From Chitinophagaceae bacterium (lineage in GTDB: Bacteria; Bacteroidota; Bacteroidia; Chitinophagales; Chitinophagaceae): a stretch of 64,000 bases of DNA. The stretch lies in the NCBI GenBank assembly GCA_016713965.1, contig JADJOC010000010.1, forward strand, positions 372,001-436,000, written 5' to 3'. Positions 19,734-30,270 of the stretch are shown here, piece after piece (the first letter of the stretch is position 1; every line of letters starts with the position of its first letter). The translations under genes and the position numbers were made by a program. Below the pieces are notes generated by a model. That model was not told the origin of the DNA and did not search any database. It saw only the letters and a program-made list of their open reading frames with translations.

Positions 19734-20173
19734 TTAATTGTTTTTTGTATTACTAACGTCATTTTCTGTCAATCATTGCAGCGATACTGTATTGCATCAT
19801 AAAACAACTGTAAAATACTAACAGGGTTTGTTAATATATTTTATAGCAATAAGTTATCTGATGCAATAAAAAGTAGTGCAATATTAGTGCAAAATTAAAA
19901 AATCAAAGTTTTTTGTAAGGTTGGGGGTGGTAAATTTGATAATAATGGTAATTGTTTATTTGTTTTACACCTCATATCCAGGGAGAATATAATTGTAATA
20001 ATAAAAAGATACCCTGAAATGAAGCGGCTTAATAGTAATTCAACTGAGGAGTGGCTGCGGGATAGGAATGAAAAGCACGGTGAAGCTTTGTGTGCAGGCT
20101 ATGTGCCGGACTTGTAATGGATAGCCCGTACTAGTGTTGAATAATAATATGCTGACCACGACCCCAAATTACG
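19734..20173. other. Non-coding stretch with repeat-like segment
   Basis: 440 bp between topA and a hydrolase gene, which are both on the minus strand. No supported gene. At about 20050-20135 a more GC-rich segment contains GCTGCGGGATAG, also found at 58603-58614, suggesting a dispersed intergenic repeat. A 32-codon frame at 20019-20117 is inside it and is not considered a gene. Confidence 0.5.
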
Positions 20174-21019
20174 TTATAAAAATCCCATTATGATTTCTTT
20201 TACATCCTTATCTCTATAAATTCTTTTATGACCTAACCCTTTTGTAATTACAAATTTAATATTTGGGGGGTTGTCATTTTTTACCTGGATTACATCTTTG
20301 AACGGGGTAATGTCATCATCTTCATCATGTATCCAAAGTATAGAAGCAGTAATATTTTTTACAGCCCTCCTGATAGAAAACCAGGCCGCTTCTTTACCGA
20401 TAATTTTTAAAATAATATTATCAAATGCAGTACGTACTTTCTTATTATTTAGCCGAAGCATGTCAAATGCACCATTTACCGCAGATAAGGTTTCTGTGGC
20501 AGGCGCTATTAAAACAACTTTAGTAAAAACCGGGTGTTCTATTTCCTCTAATGCCAAGCTTACCGCAATGCCGCCAAATGAGTGGGCAATAAAATTATCA
20601 ATTGGACCATATAACAGCATAACCTGTTTTATCATGGCGCAATAATCTATCACATTTACAGTATTACCATCGCTAAGGCCATGTGCAGGTGCATCGAAGG
20701 CTAAAACTTCGTAACCCTTATCAATTAATGGCTGTACCAGGTGGTGAAATTTATGTGCTGCCGAACCAAATCCATGAAGAATTAATACTTTTTGTTGCTG
20801 TGGATAATTCCACCTGAAGCCATGAATGTTTTTATTGTTTAAATTAAAAGAGAGCCGTTCAGCGTGTTCAAAAACTGCAGGTGTGTAGGGCTTGGACTTT
20901 AAATACGGGGTACAAAATAAGTGGAATGCATTTTCTGCTGCTCTTGTTGCGGACAGAGCAGATAAAATTTTAAATTTTGTTCGTATGTATCCAATTGCTA
21001 ATCTTTGTGAAAGTTTCAT
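20174..21019 (-). CDS. Alpha/beta hydrolase
   Basis: 281 residues from the ATG at 21019; a longer open frame to 21187 overlaps the divergent DUF2520 gene and is not used. Oxyanion region VLILHGFGSAAHKF, then FDAPAHGLSDG, the nucleophile elbow FIAHSFGGIAVS with Ser, an acid region WIHDEDDDITPF and the catalytic His in KGLGHKRIYRDK. A serine hydrolase of unknown substrate, probably cytoplasmic. It is transcribed divergently from DUF2520, with 70 bp between the starts. Confidence 0.85.
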   Translation of the reverse strand: MKLSQRLAIGYIRTKFKILSALSATRAAENAFHLFCTPYLKSKPYTPAVFEHAERLSFNLNNKNIHGFRWNYPQQQKVLILHGFGSAAHKFHHLVQPLIDKGYEVLAFDAPAHGLSDGNTVNVIDYCAMIKQVMLLYGPIDNFIAHSFGGIAVSLALEEIEHPVFTKVVLIAPATETLSAVNGAFDMLRLNNKKVRTAFDNIILKIIGKEAAWFSIRRAVKNITASILWIHDEDDDITPFKDVIQVKNDNPPNIKFVITKGLGHKRIYRDKDVKEIIMGFL

Positions 21020-21089
21020 CCGTACTTTTGAGTTAATATTTAAAAGTTCCTGTATCAGCATTAAACTGTACCAAAACAAAGATAACACT

Positions 21090-21854
21090 ATGAAAGTTGT
21101 AATATTAGGAGCTGGTAATGTGGCGAATATCCTTAGCAAGAAAATTAAAAGCGCCGGGCATGTTATTGTACAAATATTTAACCGCACTTTAGAACAGGCC
21201 AGGCAGTTAGCAGAAGAATTAGGTTGCTTATCCTATACTAATGAACTTACACATATCAATAAGGAAGCTGATATTTACGTTATTGCTGTTAAAGATAGCG
21301 CAATTGAATTACTGGGTAACAGCCTTTTCTTAAAAGATAAGCTGGTAGTGCATACTGCAGGATCTGTACCTAAAGCAGTGCTTGGGAAGGTCTCATCATG
21401 TTATGGAGTTTTATATCCTGTACAAAGCTTAAGAAAAGGTATGAATCTGGATGTTGATATACCTTTTCTTATAGATGGAAAGGATGATTCCGTTATTAAA
21501 AGTATTGAAAATTTTGCCGGCTCAATAACTAAAACAATAAAAAAGGCAGATGATGCAGAGCGGCTAAAACTACATGTAGCTGCAGTGGTGGTTAGTAATT
21601 TTTCAAATCATTTGTACGTATTGGCTGAGGATTATTGCCAGGCTGAGGAGTTAGATTTTAATTTTTTAAAACCATTGATAAAAGAAACTGCTGAACGGAT
21701 AAATAAATTTTCGGCACGTGAAGTGCAAACCGGGCCTGCATTACGCAATGATATTATCACTTTAGATAAACATTTGCGGGCCTTATCCGCTTATCCTAAA
21801 TTAAAATACATTTATTTAAAAATGACAGACAGTATTATAAATATTGATAAGTAA
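21090..21854 (+). CDS. DUF2520 Rossmann-fold protein
   Basis: 254 residues. The N-terminal NAD(P)-binding motif VVILGAGNVANIL is followed by a domain with VHTAGSVPKAVL and GVLYPVQSLRKG near residue 105. The C-terminal all-helical DUF2520 domain contains KLHVAAVVVSNFSNHLY and TGPALRNDIITLDKHL. It resembles pyrroline-5-carboxylate or F420-type reductases in fold; the reaction is unknown. Frame intact. Confidence 0.88.
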   Translation: MKVVILGAGNVANILSKKIKSAGHVIVQIFNRTLEQARQLAEELGCLSYTNELTHINKEADIYVIAVKDSAIELLGNSLFLKDKLVVHTAGSVPKAVLGKVSSCYGVLYPVQSLRKGMNLDVDIPFLIDGKDDSVIKSIENFAGSITKTIKKADDAERLKLHVAAVVVSNFSNHLYVLAEDYCQAEELDFNFLKPLIKETAERINKFSAREVQTGPALRNDIITLDKHLRALSAYPKLKYIYLKMTDSIINIDK

Positions 21855-21920
21855 AGTAATAATAAATAAATTTTTAACATTTAATATAAAAATAATTTTC
21901 CTCAAAGTGTGGCTAAAGTC

Positions 21921-21928
21921 TAAATTTG
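21921..21928 (+). promoter_or_regulatory. -7 box upstream of ftsE
   Basis: TAAATTTG matches TAnnTTTG, 46 bp before the ftsE ATG. Confidence 0.5.
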
Positions 21929-21974
21929 TACAATTCAATTTCACCAGGTTTTAAAATATAAACGATTAACCACA

Positions 21975-22661
21975 ATGTTTCAGCCTATAGTAGCTTTAAA
22001 AGATGTAAATATTTACCAGGGTAGCAATTTAGTGTTAAGCGATATTAATATAGTAATAGGTAAAGGAGAATTTGTATACCTGGTTGGTAAAACCGGCACG
22101 GGCAAAAGTAGCCTGCTAAAAACTTTATATGGTGATTTGCCCCTTACTCACGGAGCCGCTAACGTGGTTAATTATGATTTAAAAGAGCTGACCTGGAAGA
22201 CGGTTCCTTTTTTACGGCGTAATTTGGGGGTAGTGTTTCAGGATTTTCAATTGCTTACTGACAGGAATGTAAATGAAAATTTAAAATTTGTTCTTAAAGC
22301 TACCGGTTGGAAAGATGGTAAATTAATGAATGAAAAAATTGCTGATGTATTAGATAAGGTTGGTTTGGGAAATAAAGGATTAAAAATGCCTTTTGAATTG
22401 AGTGGCGGGGAACAACAAAGAGTTGACGTGGCAAGGGCATTATTAAATTCGCCCAAATTAATATTGGCAGATGAGCCTACCGGCAACCTGGATCCTGAAA
22501 CCAGCGATGAAATAATGCAGCTTCTTTTCCAGATTGGTAAAGATTACGATACTACCATAATTATGGCTACGCATGATTATATGGTAATCAATAAATTTCC
22601 TGCAAGAACTATCAAAACTGAAGACGGGAAAGTATTAGACAATGCATCTATTACTATTTAG
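21975..22661 (+). CDS. ftsE: Cell-division ABC transporter ATP-binding protein FtsE
   Basis: 228-residue ABC ATPase. Walker A is VGKTGTGKSSLLKTLYGD near residue 37, the Q-loop region GVVFQDFQLLTDRNVNEN is typical of FtsE, the signature is LSGGEQQRVDVARAL, Walker B is LILADEPTGNLDP and the switch His is in MATHDYMVI. FtsE works with FtsX at the divisome to activate cell-wall hydrolases. No ftsX gene is adjacent in this window, a common arrangement in the phylum. Frame intact. Confidence 0.9.
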   Translation: MFQPIVALKDVNIYQGSNLVLSDINIVIGKGEFVYLVGKTGTGKSSLLKTLYGDLPLTHGAANVVNYDLKELTWKTVPFLRRNLGVVFQDFQLLTDRNVNENLKFVLKATGWKDGKLMNEKIADVLDKVGLGNKGLKMPFELSGGEQQRVDVARALLNSPKLILADEPTGNLDPETSDEIMQLLFQIGKDYDTTIIMATHDYMVINKFPARTIKTEDGKVLDNASITI

Positions 22662-22671
22662 CAGTATAATA

Positions 22672-23802
22672 TTATGGCCAGAATAATTGCATGATTTCCT
22701 GCGCATTTTTGCTGTTGTTATATAAATCATACAAATACATTTGCCTGGCTTTACATGCTTCACCAGAAAAAGGTTCGCTATAAAATTCCTGTACAAGTGC
22801 TTCATAAACAGGAGCAGTATAAGCAATAACACAAAGATTTTCTAAACCACTGCCGATTACACCTGCAGTATTTACTATACAATGCCTGCCGTTAAATAAA
22901 GCAAATAATAATTTTAGCTTAATACCGGTATTATTAAAAGAAGGTAAAATATTAATTTGTGCCTGGCGGATTAAATTTATCATTTCATCGTTGGAGGGGT
23001 TGCTTACAAGACGTACATGCGGAAAAGCTGCTATTATTTTTTTTAATTTTACAGACGGATTTTTTCCTGCAATTACAAATGGTAAAGGTAAATCATTAAA
23101 TACATGTTGTAAAAGCCATAGGGCAGCTTCTTCATTTTCATTAACAGATAAGTTGCCATGATATAAGCAAAAAAGAACCCGTGCCTGTTTCATTATTTGT
23201 TGTTGACCAAGGGATAAATACCGGCAAGTACCTTACAGTTTTCGCATTGAAATTATTACTATAAAAATTTTTATCAGCTATGCTAACCGCTAAAAAGGTG
23301 TTTTTTTCAGCAATCGCAGTTTCATATTTTTTCAACAACCTGCTTTCATAAAGAAAATATATTTTTTTATGAAATGATTTTCATATTTAGCCAAATGTTT
23401 ATAGTATTCACATTCTACATTATGCAGCCTGATAACTATTTGCCTGTTTTTTAATTTACCTGTATGCAGTAAGTAAGTACAATGAATTCCTTCTAACAAA
23501 ACCGGGTAGCTGTCTTTCGATAAATTTTTTAATAAATTTTTATCCCGCCTGCTATTTACAATAAAGGGAATAGTAAAAGAAAAACTAAAAATATTTTTTT
23601 TTCGGGGATAATAATTAACGGTAGTGCAATATTTATTCAGTTCGTCCTGGCTTTGCCTTTGCTGCTGTGTAAAGCAATGCAGGTGAATGATGATGCCATT
23701 ACTGTGTAACTCTTTTATCTTATAAAATAAATCAATAACACCGCCATAATCAGCAGGCCAGGGAACATCATGTGTTACTATATGTAAATGTTTTTCACTC
23801 AC
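22672..23802 (-). CDS. Glycosyltransferase, probably family 4-like (frameshifted twice)
   Basis: About 375 residues when joined. N-terminal HLHIVTHDVPWPADYGGVIDLF is a GT-B donor of the GT4 type. The middle has IRLHNVECEYYKHLA and the C-terminal part has LPFVIAGKNPS, NILPSFNNTGIKLKLLFALF and GRHCIVNTAGVIG, the nucleotide-sugar domain. Breaks occur near 23345 (T run) and near 23190. It overlaps the upstream glycosyltransferase gene by 4 bp (ATGA), so the two are translationally coupled. Probable role: assembly of a surface polysaccharide or glycan; donor and acceptor unknown. Confidence 0.78.
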
Positions 23803-24914
23803 AAAAATGGTTGATAAATGGCCGTTAATTTATTTGATTCATTTTCCCAGCAAAGCTCTTTAGCAGCTATACTGCAGTTTATTTTATATTGATTATATTT
23901 TTCTTTATCAGTTATCATCTCTTCAATCACGTTTGCAATATATGTAGGTTTGTAATCAGTAATACAAACCCCACAACCATATTGTTCTATAATATTTTTT
24001 ACTTCGGGTATTGCCGTAGCTATCACAGGTACTCCTGCATGCATATAATCAAATATTTTATTAGGCAAATTGTATAAGCAATTTAAATCGTCAAAAGAAT
24101 CAAGGCTGAACCCAATATGTGCTAAAGGCGTATATCTTTTTAACTCAGATGGCGAAAGTTTCTCTATCATTTCAACTTGATTTTCCAATTGCCATTCTAT
24201 TCTCTTTTCTTTAATATAATTCCATTGGTTGCCACTGCCAATCATTACTAAAAAATAGTAAGATGGCAAATATTTCATTGCTTCCAATAATTCAATTCCT
24301 CCCCTTCCTTTGTTTATTCCGGCGCCTTGTAATAATAAAATAGTTTTATTCTTCAAATGCCCAGGCAGCTCTTTCTCTTCTATATGTACAGTTACCGGTA
24401 CATTGCGAATAACTTCTATTTTATTGCCATATTCCTGTTGATATGTATTTTTTACTGATTCATTTACTGTGTACACGGTTGGCAGTTTTGGGAAAATCCA
24501 GTTTTCAAAAAATTTCCAGATTCTTTTTTTTGTAGGGGAATTGGCTAATTCTGGTACACCGGTAAAATATTCATGCGTGTCATAAAACAGGTATTTACCC
24601 CTGCATTTTCCTATTATATAATTGGGAATTAATACATCCAGGTCATTAGCTAAAAAGTAATCCGTTTTGCTGAATAACAACTTTAAAAAAAGTTTACTAT
24701 TAAATTCTGCATATTGTAAAATTCCTTTTCTGAAAAAACACCGGATTCTTTTTGCTTTAAATAAATAGTTGTCTAAAGGCAGGCTGTTTTTAAAACTCCT
24801 TGCAATAACAGTTACCTCGAAACCCATTTGTTGTAAGGTATTGGAAATACGTATTACCCTTTGGTCTGTAGTTAAATCCGATATAACGGAAACAGTAATA
24901 CGCTTTTTATTCAT
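23799..24914 (-). CDS. Glycosyltransferase family 4-like
   Basis: 371 residues, frame intact. N-terminal RITVSVISDLTTDQRVIRI and the middle LFYDTHEYFTGVPEL fit the GT-B acceptor domain. The C-terminal half has LLLQGAGINKGRGGIELLEAM and GVPVIATAIPEVKNII, the nucleotide-sugar-binding region with the EX7E-like area around it. The stop overlaps the start of the next glycosyltransferase gene. Together with the epimerase and oxidoreductase upstream it suggests a capsule, O-antigen or glycoprotein glycan locus. Acceptor unknown. Confidence 0.85.
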   Translation of the reverse strand: MNKKRITVSVISDLTTDQRVIRISNTLQQMGFEVTVIARSFKNSLPLDNYLFKAKRIRCFFRKGILQYAEFNSKLFLKLLFSKTDYFLANDLDVLIPNYIIGKCRGKYLFYDTHEYFTGVPELANSPTKKRIWKFFENWIFPKLPTVYTVNESVKNTYQQEYGNKIEVIRNVPVTVHIEEKELPGHLKNKTILLLQGAGINKGRGGIELLEAMKYLPSYYFLVMIGSGNQWNYIKEKRIEWQLENQVEMIEKLSPSELKRYTPLAHIGFSLDSFDDLNCLYNLPNKIFDYMHAGVPVIATAIPEVKNIIEQYGCGVCITDYKPTYIANVIEEMITDKEKYNQYKINCSIAAKELCWENESNKLTAIYQPFL

Positions 24915-24975
24915 TTATTGGTTATTAATCTTAGCCTTAAGTTATTTTATATTTATTTAATTACTACGATGATAT

Positions 24976-25091
24976 TCTACTTTTTGCCTTGACGCAAAAA
25001 GTAGCAAAAAAGTCAAGGCAGGAACGATTACAGCCCGTTCCTGCCTTACAGCTTTATTCAACTTTTGTACTACTGTAGTTTCAGCATTAGT
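24976..25091. repeat. Dispersed repeat, copy A
   Basis: About 116 bp, nearly identical as reverse complement to 48191-48312 and partly to 50905-50941. It folds into two hairpins: CTACTTTTTGC pairing with GCAAAAAGTAG, and AAGGCAGGAACG pairing with CGTTCCTGCCTT. No coding content. Confidence 0.85.
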
Positions 25092-25160
25092 TATTAAATC
25101 TGAAATTCAAATTTACATGATAAAATCATTACCTGTTTTAATTTCTTATGGCTAATTTGT

Positions 25161-26223
25161 CTAATTATGTAGCGTAGATAATATTTTTTTTATTTTAACG
25201 CTTGCATTACCGTCTCCGAAAATATTTCTCGTAAAGTTTGCCGGTAAAGTTGGCAAAGCCAAAAAATTATCAATAATTAATTTTGTATCAGCGCCGGTTG
25301 ATACAGCACAATTATCTTCTACAATTTCAGGCCAGAAGGGTTTGTCCATTACTATCAATGCTTTTTTATGCAAAAAATACGCTTCCCTGCAGGTACCACC
25401 ACTGTCGGTAATGATGTAAGAGGCTGAAGTTAAAAAAGATTTCATATCTGCATATCCTAATGGCTCCAATATTGTAAAAGAAGGGTTGCATCCAAAGGTC
25501 TTCATCATTTTTTTTGTATGCGGGTGCAAAGGGACAATTACAGGAATTTTTTTATTAATAATATTTAATGCATCAACTATCTGGTGCAGCGCATTAGTAT
25601 TGGAAATATTTGCGGCCCTGTGCACGGTGCAGGCTACGTATTCTTTTTCATTAACAACAGACTGGCTGCTGCTCCCTAATTTATTAAAAGCATCCAGCAT
25701 CAAATCACCTGTATGATATATTGCTGAAGTAATACTGGTTCCGTATCCTTCGCTTTGCATTGTGCTGTAGTTTTTACCGGTGCAGCATAGGTTTACGTCC
25801 GCTAATCTATCCGTCAATAATCGATTAATTTCTTCAGGCATGCTCATGTCGCCTGTGCGTACCCCGATTCAAAATGCACTAATGTAATATTACTTCTCTT
25901 CGCTGCTATTGCTGCAGCCAAAGTTGTGTTGGTATCTCCATATACAAAGCAATACAGTTATCATTTTGCCTGAAATATTGTTCTAATTCGTCCGCCGCTT
26001 TGGCTATAAATAAATTTGTAGAAACATTGTTGATATTAAAATTTATATCCGCCACGGGAATATTCAATTCCTCAAAAAATAAACCACTCATTGAATGGCT
26101 GAAGTGCTGGCCTGTATGAATAATTTTTTGGGTAAATAAATTATCCGTTGCTAATTCATTGTACAATACAGCCAGTTTAATAAACTGTGGTCGGTTACCT
26201 ACAATATGTATAATGGTTTTCAA
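25161..26223 (-). CDS. wecB: UDP-N-acetylglucosamine 2-epimerase, non-hydrolysing (frameshifted twice)
   Basis: Interconverts UDP-GlcNAc and UDP-ManNAc for surface glycans. N-terminal TIIHIVGNRPQFIKLAVLY, HTGQHFSHSM with the conserved His, MPEEINRLLTDRLAD, then HPHTKKMM, EPLGYADMKSFL and ITDSGGTCREAYFL near the C-terminus define the family. Breaks near 25945 and in a G4 run near 25865 are each repairable by one base (restoring VYGDTNTT and ESGVRTGDMS). Translation appears to start at TTG 26223, one base after the oxidoreductase stop, so it is probably coupled to it. About 354 residues. Confidence 0.88.
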
Positions 26224-26224
26224 A

Positions 26225-27217
26225 TTATTGCTGTGCGTATATTTTCTCTATAATTTCTACTGTTTTTAACCCTTCTGCTGCGCTGGCAAATTCGTGCATT
26301 TCATTATCAAGTGCCAATAATAAATTTTGATAAACCTTATCATGATTGCTCATGCTGCCCTTGTAAAAGCCATATGCATTTGCAGCATTGCCTTTTTCCA
26401 AAACAGGTGCAGGGATATTTTCCACATTAAAATATTGCAGCTCATTTAAATATTGACCGCCGATTTTTATACTCCCTTTTTCTGCAATAATGGTTAGGGA
26501 ACCTTCCATATTTTGCTGGTAAGCGTTTACGCTGTAATTCATAGAGCCTATAACCCCTGATTGCATTTCAAATATTATTACCCCACTATCTTCAAATGCG
26601 ATACCGGGATGCTGGTAATTTTTTTTATGGATTGTATGTCAGCCACATCGCCAAAATACCAATATAATAAATCTATAAAATGACTGAATTGTGTAAATAA
26701 AGTTCCTCCATCCATGTCCTTTGTTCCTTTCCAGCCGGTATAATAACCAGGTGGCCTGTTCCAAAAACAATTGAGCTGAAAACTGAAAATTTTTCCCAGC
26801 TTATTATTTTTTGAGCAAATCTTTTACAAATGCTACGGTGGGTTATACCTGTTTTGTTTTACTACAAATAATCTTTTATTGGTTTGAGTTGCTGCTTCAA
26901 GCATTTTTCTTCCCGTCATTTGCTGTAATACAAAGCGGCTTTTCACATAGTACATTCTTATCAGCCAGCAAAGATTGTATAGCATGCGCAGCATGCAGGC
27001 CATTTGGTGTACATATGCTAACAACTTCTATATCTTTCTCATTTTTTAATAATTCATCTAAAGCATAGTAGGGCTTTGCATTATATTTAATTGCTAAAGA
27101 ATCAGCCCTTTCAGGGACGATATCACAAACAGCAGCAAGCGATGCTATACGGGAAATTTGTTCTGCATGGCGGCACCCAATTCTACCACAACCTATTATA
27201 GCAATCTTTTTTAGCAT
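26225..27217 (-). CDS. Gfo/Idh/MocA family oxidoreductase (at least four frameshifts)
   Basis: About 330 residues when repaired. The N-terminal Rossmann motif KIAIIGCGRIGCRHAEQI and the motif LCEKPL near residue 95 (catalytic Lys of Gfo/Idh/MocA) are clear. Reading across frames gives VVKQNRYNPP, NRPPGYYTGWKGT, DGGTLFTQFSHFIDLLYW and GSLTIIAEKGSIKIGG, the normal order for the family. Breaks lie near 26905, 26835, 26815 and 26615. In glycan loci such enzymes oxidise UDP-GlcNAc-type sugars; that role is inferred from its position beside wecB. Confidence 0.85.
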
Positions 27218-27384
27218 TAGTAACCGCAAATATGACAGTTTTATTAATAAAAAACTGAAAAATGTTGGTAATTTTTGATATATTGAATACTGGATTCTTA
27301 CTTTTAAGTATAAATTATCCAATAATTAAGGATAAACAATTTACTATTAGTCTGATAATTAGATTTTAAATCTAATATTTTTCT

Positions 27385-27392
27385 TACTTTTG
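27385..27392 (+). promoter_or_regulatory. -7 box of rpsO
   Basis: TACTTTTG matches TAnnTTTG, 50 bp before the rpsO ATG. Confidence 0.6.
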
Positions 27393-27442
27393 CAAAATAA
27401 TATATAAGAAATTAACAAAGACGTTATTTAAAAAAAACTGAG

Positions 27443-27713
27443 ATGCCGTATTTAACAATCGAGAAAAAAACAAAAATTTTTACTGATTTTGGTGGCAAAG
27501 CTACCAATACAGGTTCTATTGAAGGACAAATTGCTTTATTGACAGAGCAGATTAACCATATATCTGACCACCTTAAAACCAACAAAAAGATTTTCTTCAC
27601 AAAGAGGTTTAATGAAAATGGTGGGACAGCGCAAACGCCTGTTGACTTACTTAAGTAAACATGATTTGACAGGGTATAGGGCATTACTGGAAAAATTAGG
27701 TCTACGTAAATAA
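27443..27713 (+). CDS. rpsO: 30S ribosomal protein S15 (frameshifted near 27590)
   Basis: Small-subunit protein that binds 16S rRNA and helps form bridge B4. N-terminal MPYLTIEKKTKIF and GSIEGQIALLTEQINHISDHL match S15. Near 27585-27600 the frame slips; reading on in the other frame gives RGLMKMVGQRKRLLTYL and ends EKLGLRK, the normal S15 C-terminus, at stop 27711-27713. Two short homopolymers there (A5 and T4) each appear one base short. As an essential ribosomal gene it is strong evidence for sequence errors. Confidence 0.95.
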
Positions 27714-27742
27714 CTTACTATATATACGTAATATGAATGTAT

Positions 27743-27775
27743 TCCCAACTGTATTTATCCTCGGTTGGGATTATT
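27743..27775 (+). terminator. Terminator after rpsO
   Basis: TCCCAAC at 27743-27749 pairs with GTTGGGA at 27764-27770, followed by a T-rich stretch. Confidence 0.7.
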
Positions 27776-27853
27776 CTTTTTACTCACTTTATTCTTTTAT
27801 CATTTTAGTAGCTTAATTATTTATTATGCTGACTGAAATTTAAATTACTTTAT

Positions 27854-30003
27854 ATGTCTTTTCTACAACCAAAAAATATTACGTTTGATATAGGCGGTAA
27901 CAGGATGGTAACTATTGAAACGGGAAAACTTGCCCGCCAGGCAGATGGAGCCGTAACCGTGCGCCAGGGAAATTGTGTGATATTAGCAACTGTTGTTGCT
28001 AACAAAGAACCCAAAGAAGGACAAAGCTTTTTCCCACTTTCGGTAGATTACCAGGAAAAATTTTCTTCCGCAGGCCGCATACCCGGTTCATTTTTCAAAG
28101 AAAAGCCAGGCTGAATGATTATGAAATATTAACCTCACGTTTGATAGACAGGGCTTTGCGTCCTTTATTTCCTGAAGATTATTTGTGTGATGTACAGGTA
28201 TTGGTATCATTGATATCATCTGATTCGGAAATCATACCCGATTCATTAGCTTGTTTGGCGGCTTCTGCGGCATTGGCTGTTTCTGATATTCCCATCCAGG
28301 AAATTATTTCTGAAGTACGTATAGCGCAAATAGAAGGCCAGATGGTAATTAATCCTACAAGGACAGAATTGGCAAAAGCTGATTTTGAATTTATCATAGC
28401 AGCTACCGACAAAAATATCATGATGGTGGAAGGCGAAGCCAAAGAGTGCCAGGAAGAAGATTTGATCAAAGCCATTGAAATGGCCCATGAAGCGATAAAA
28501 ATACAAATTAAAGCACAGGCCGAATTGCGGATGCTGGCAGGCGTTACTTTAAAAAGAGAGTACGCTAAACCTTACCGCAACGAAGAATTAAATCAAAAAA
28601 TAATTGCTTTTGCAAAAGATAAAATGCATGCCATTGCATCTGCTGCTTCTTCAAAGCATGAGAGGAGCGATGCCTTTAAAGCTTTGCATGATGAAGTAAA
28701 AACATATTTGGGCGAAGAACTGCCTGACGAAGATAAAAAGCTGATCGGTCATTATACCGGCGAACTGCAATATTATGTGGTACGTGATATGATTTTGAAT
28801 GACAGGAGGCGCCTTGATGGAAGAGGAACTGAAGATGTAAGACAGTTAGCTATGGAAACGGATGTATTACCTACGCCGCATGGTTCTGCATTATTTACAA
28901 GAGGAGAAACACAGTCTTTAACTACGGTAACCTTAGGCACGCCATTGGATGGATTATTGGTAGAAAGCGCTGCAAAATCTGATTACACAAAATTTATTTT
29001 ACATTATAATTTTCCGCCATTTTCTACCGGTGAAGTAAAAATGATGAGAGGCGTGGGCAGGAGAGAAGTAGGTCATGGTAATTTGGCCATGCGTTCTTTA
29101 AAGAAAATGATGCCGGGTGTTGATTATCCTTACACCGTAAGGGTAGTAAGCGATATTTTAGAAAGTAATGGTTCATCATCAATGGCTACCGTTTGCGCAG
29201 GTTCTTTGGCATTAATGGATGCAGGTGTTCCTTTGGTAAAACATGTAAGTGGCGTGGCAATGGGGCTGATCAAAAAAGAAGACCAGTTTGCAGTGCTGAC
29301 AGATATCTTAGGAGATGAAGATCATTTAGGCGATATAGATTTTAAAGTAGCTAGTACACGTGATGGTATTTGTGGTGTGCAAATGGATATTAAAGTAGAC
29401 GGGTTAAGCATGGACATTATGCGCCAGGCTTTGGCACAGGCACGCAAAGGCCGCCTGCATATTTTGGATGCTATGTACGCATGCATGACTGCTGCAAGAG
29501 AAGAAGTGAAACCACATGCACCACGGATGGTGAAATTATTTATTGATAAAGAATTTATCGGTGCAGTAATCGGGCCACAGGGTAAAGTGATACAGGAAAT
29601 ACAAAGGGAAACCGGCGCTACCATTAATATTGAGGAAGTAGGTAGTGTGGGCGAAGTAAGCATATTCTCTCCGGCCAAAGAAGGCCTGGATAAAGCCGTA
29701 GCATGGGTAAAAGGATTGGTAGCAATGCCTGAAGTAGGCGACGTGTACGAAGGCACTGTAAAAGGCGTAAAAGAGTTTGGTGCATTTGTAGAATTTATGC
29801 CAAAAAAAGAAGGCTTGCTGCATATCAGTGAAATAAGCTGGAAGCGTTTGGAAACCATGGACGGCATTTTTAAAGAAGGCGATAAAGTGAAAGTAAAACT
29901 GATTGGCATCGACCCTAAAACCGGCAAATTTAAATTAAGCCGCAAAGCCTTAATGCCAAAGCCGGAATCTGCTTCCCAATCGCAGGAAGGGAATAGAAGC
30001 TAA
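27854..30003 (+). CDS. pnp: Polyribonucleotide nucleotidyltransferase (frameshifted near 28100)
   Basis: 3'-to-5' phosphorolytic exoribonuclease of RNA turnover. Two RNase PH domains (N-terminal GKLARQADGAVTVRQG; second with LDGRGTEDVRQL, GSALFTRGETQ and VSDILESNGSSSMATVCAG), then a KH domain (IGAVIGPQGKVIQEIQ) and an S1 domain (VGDVYEGTVKGVKEFGAFVE) at the C-terminus. The frame breaks after FFKEKPG; one extra A in an A4 run near 28103 restores KARLNDYEIL. About 717 residues, normal. It follows rpsO, the classical rpsO-pnp order. Confidence 0.97.
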
Positions 30004-30023
30004 AGTTTGTAAATAATAAATGT

Positions 30024-30055
30024 AAAAGGTTGAAATTGATTTTCAACCTTTTTTT
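30024..30055 (+). terminator. Rho-independent terminator after pnp
   Basis: AAAGGTTGAAA pairs with TTTCAACCTTT around a short loop, ending in a T7 run, 20 bp after the pnp stop. Confidence 0.88.
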
Positions 30056-30270
30056 ATGTGTGGATGTTTATTTGGTTACCGGCATTTGAGCCCTGGTGTA
30101 GCTTCATTGGCGCTGTGCCCCGCCAACGGCGGTGGACGCTCCATTTAACAATTGAATTGCTATTTGGCTTTTAATATAAAATATTATTCATTATTGTTCA
30201 ATAGAATTGTTTTGTCAAAATGATTATTGCTCCTATTTTTGAGTTATAGGTTTATTTTAAATGGCATTAT

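Noticed and set aside
20019..20117. 32-codon frame between topA and the hydrolase
   Set aside because: Lies inside a GC-richer repeat-like segment with words found elsewhere; no ribosome-binding site.
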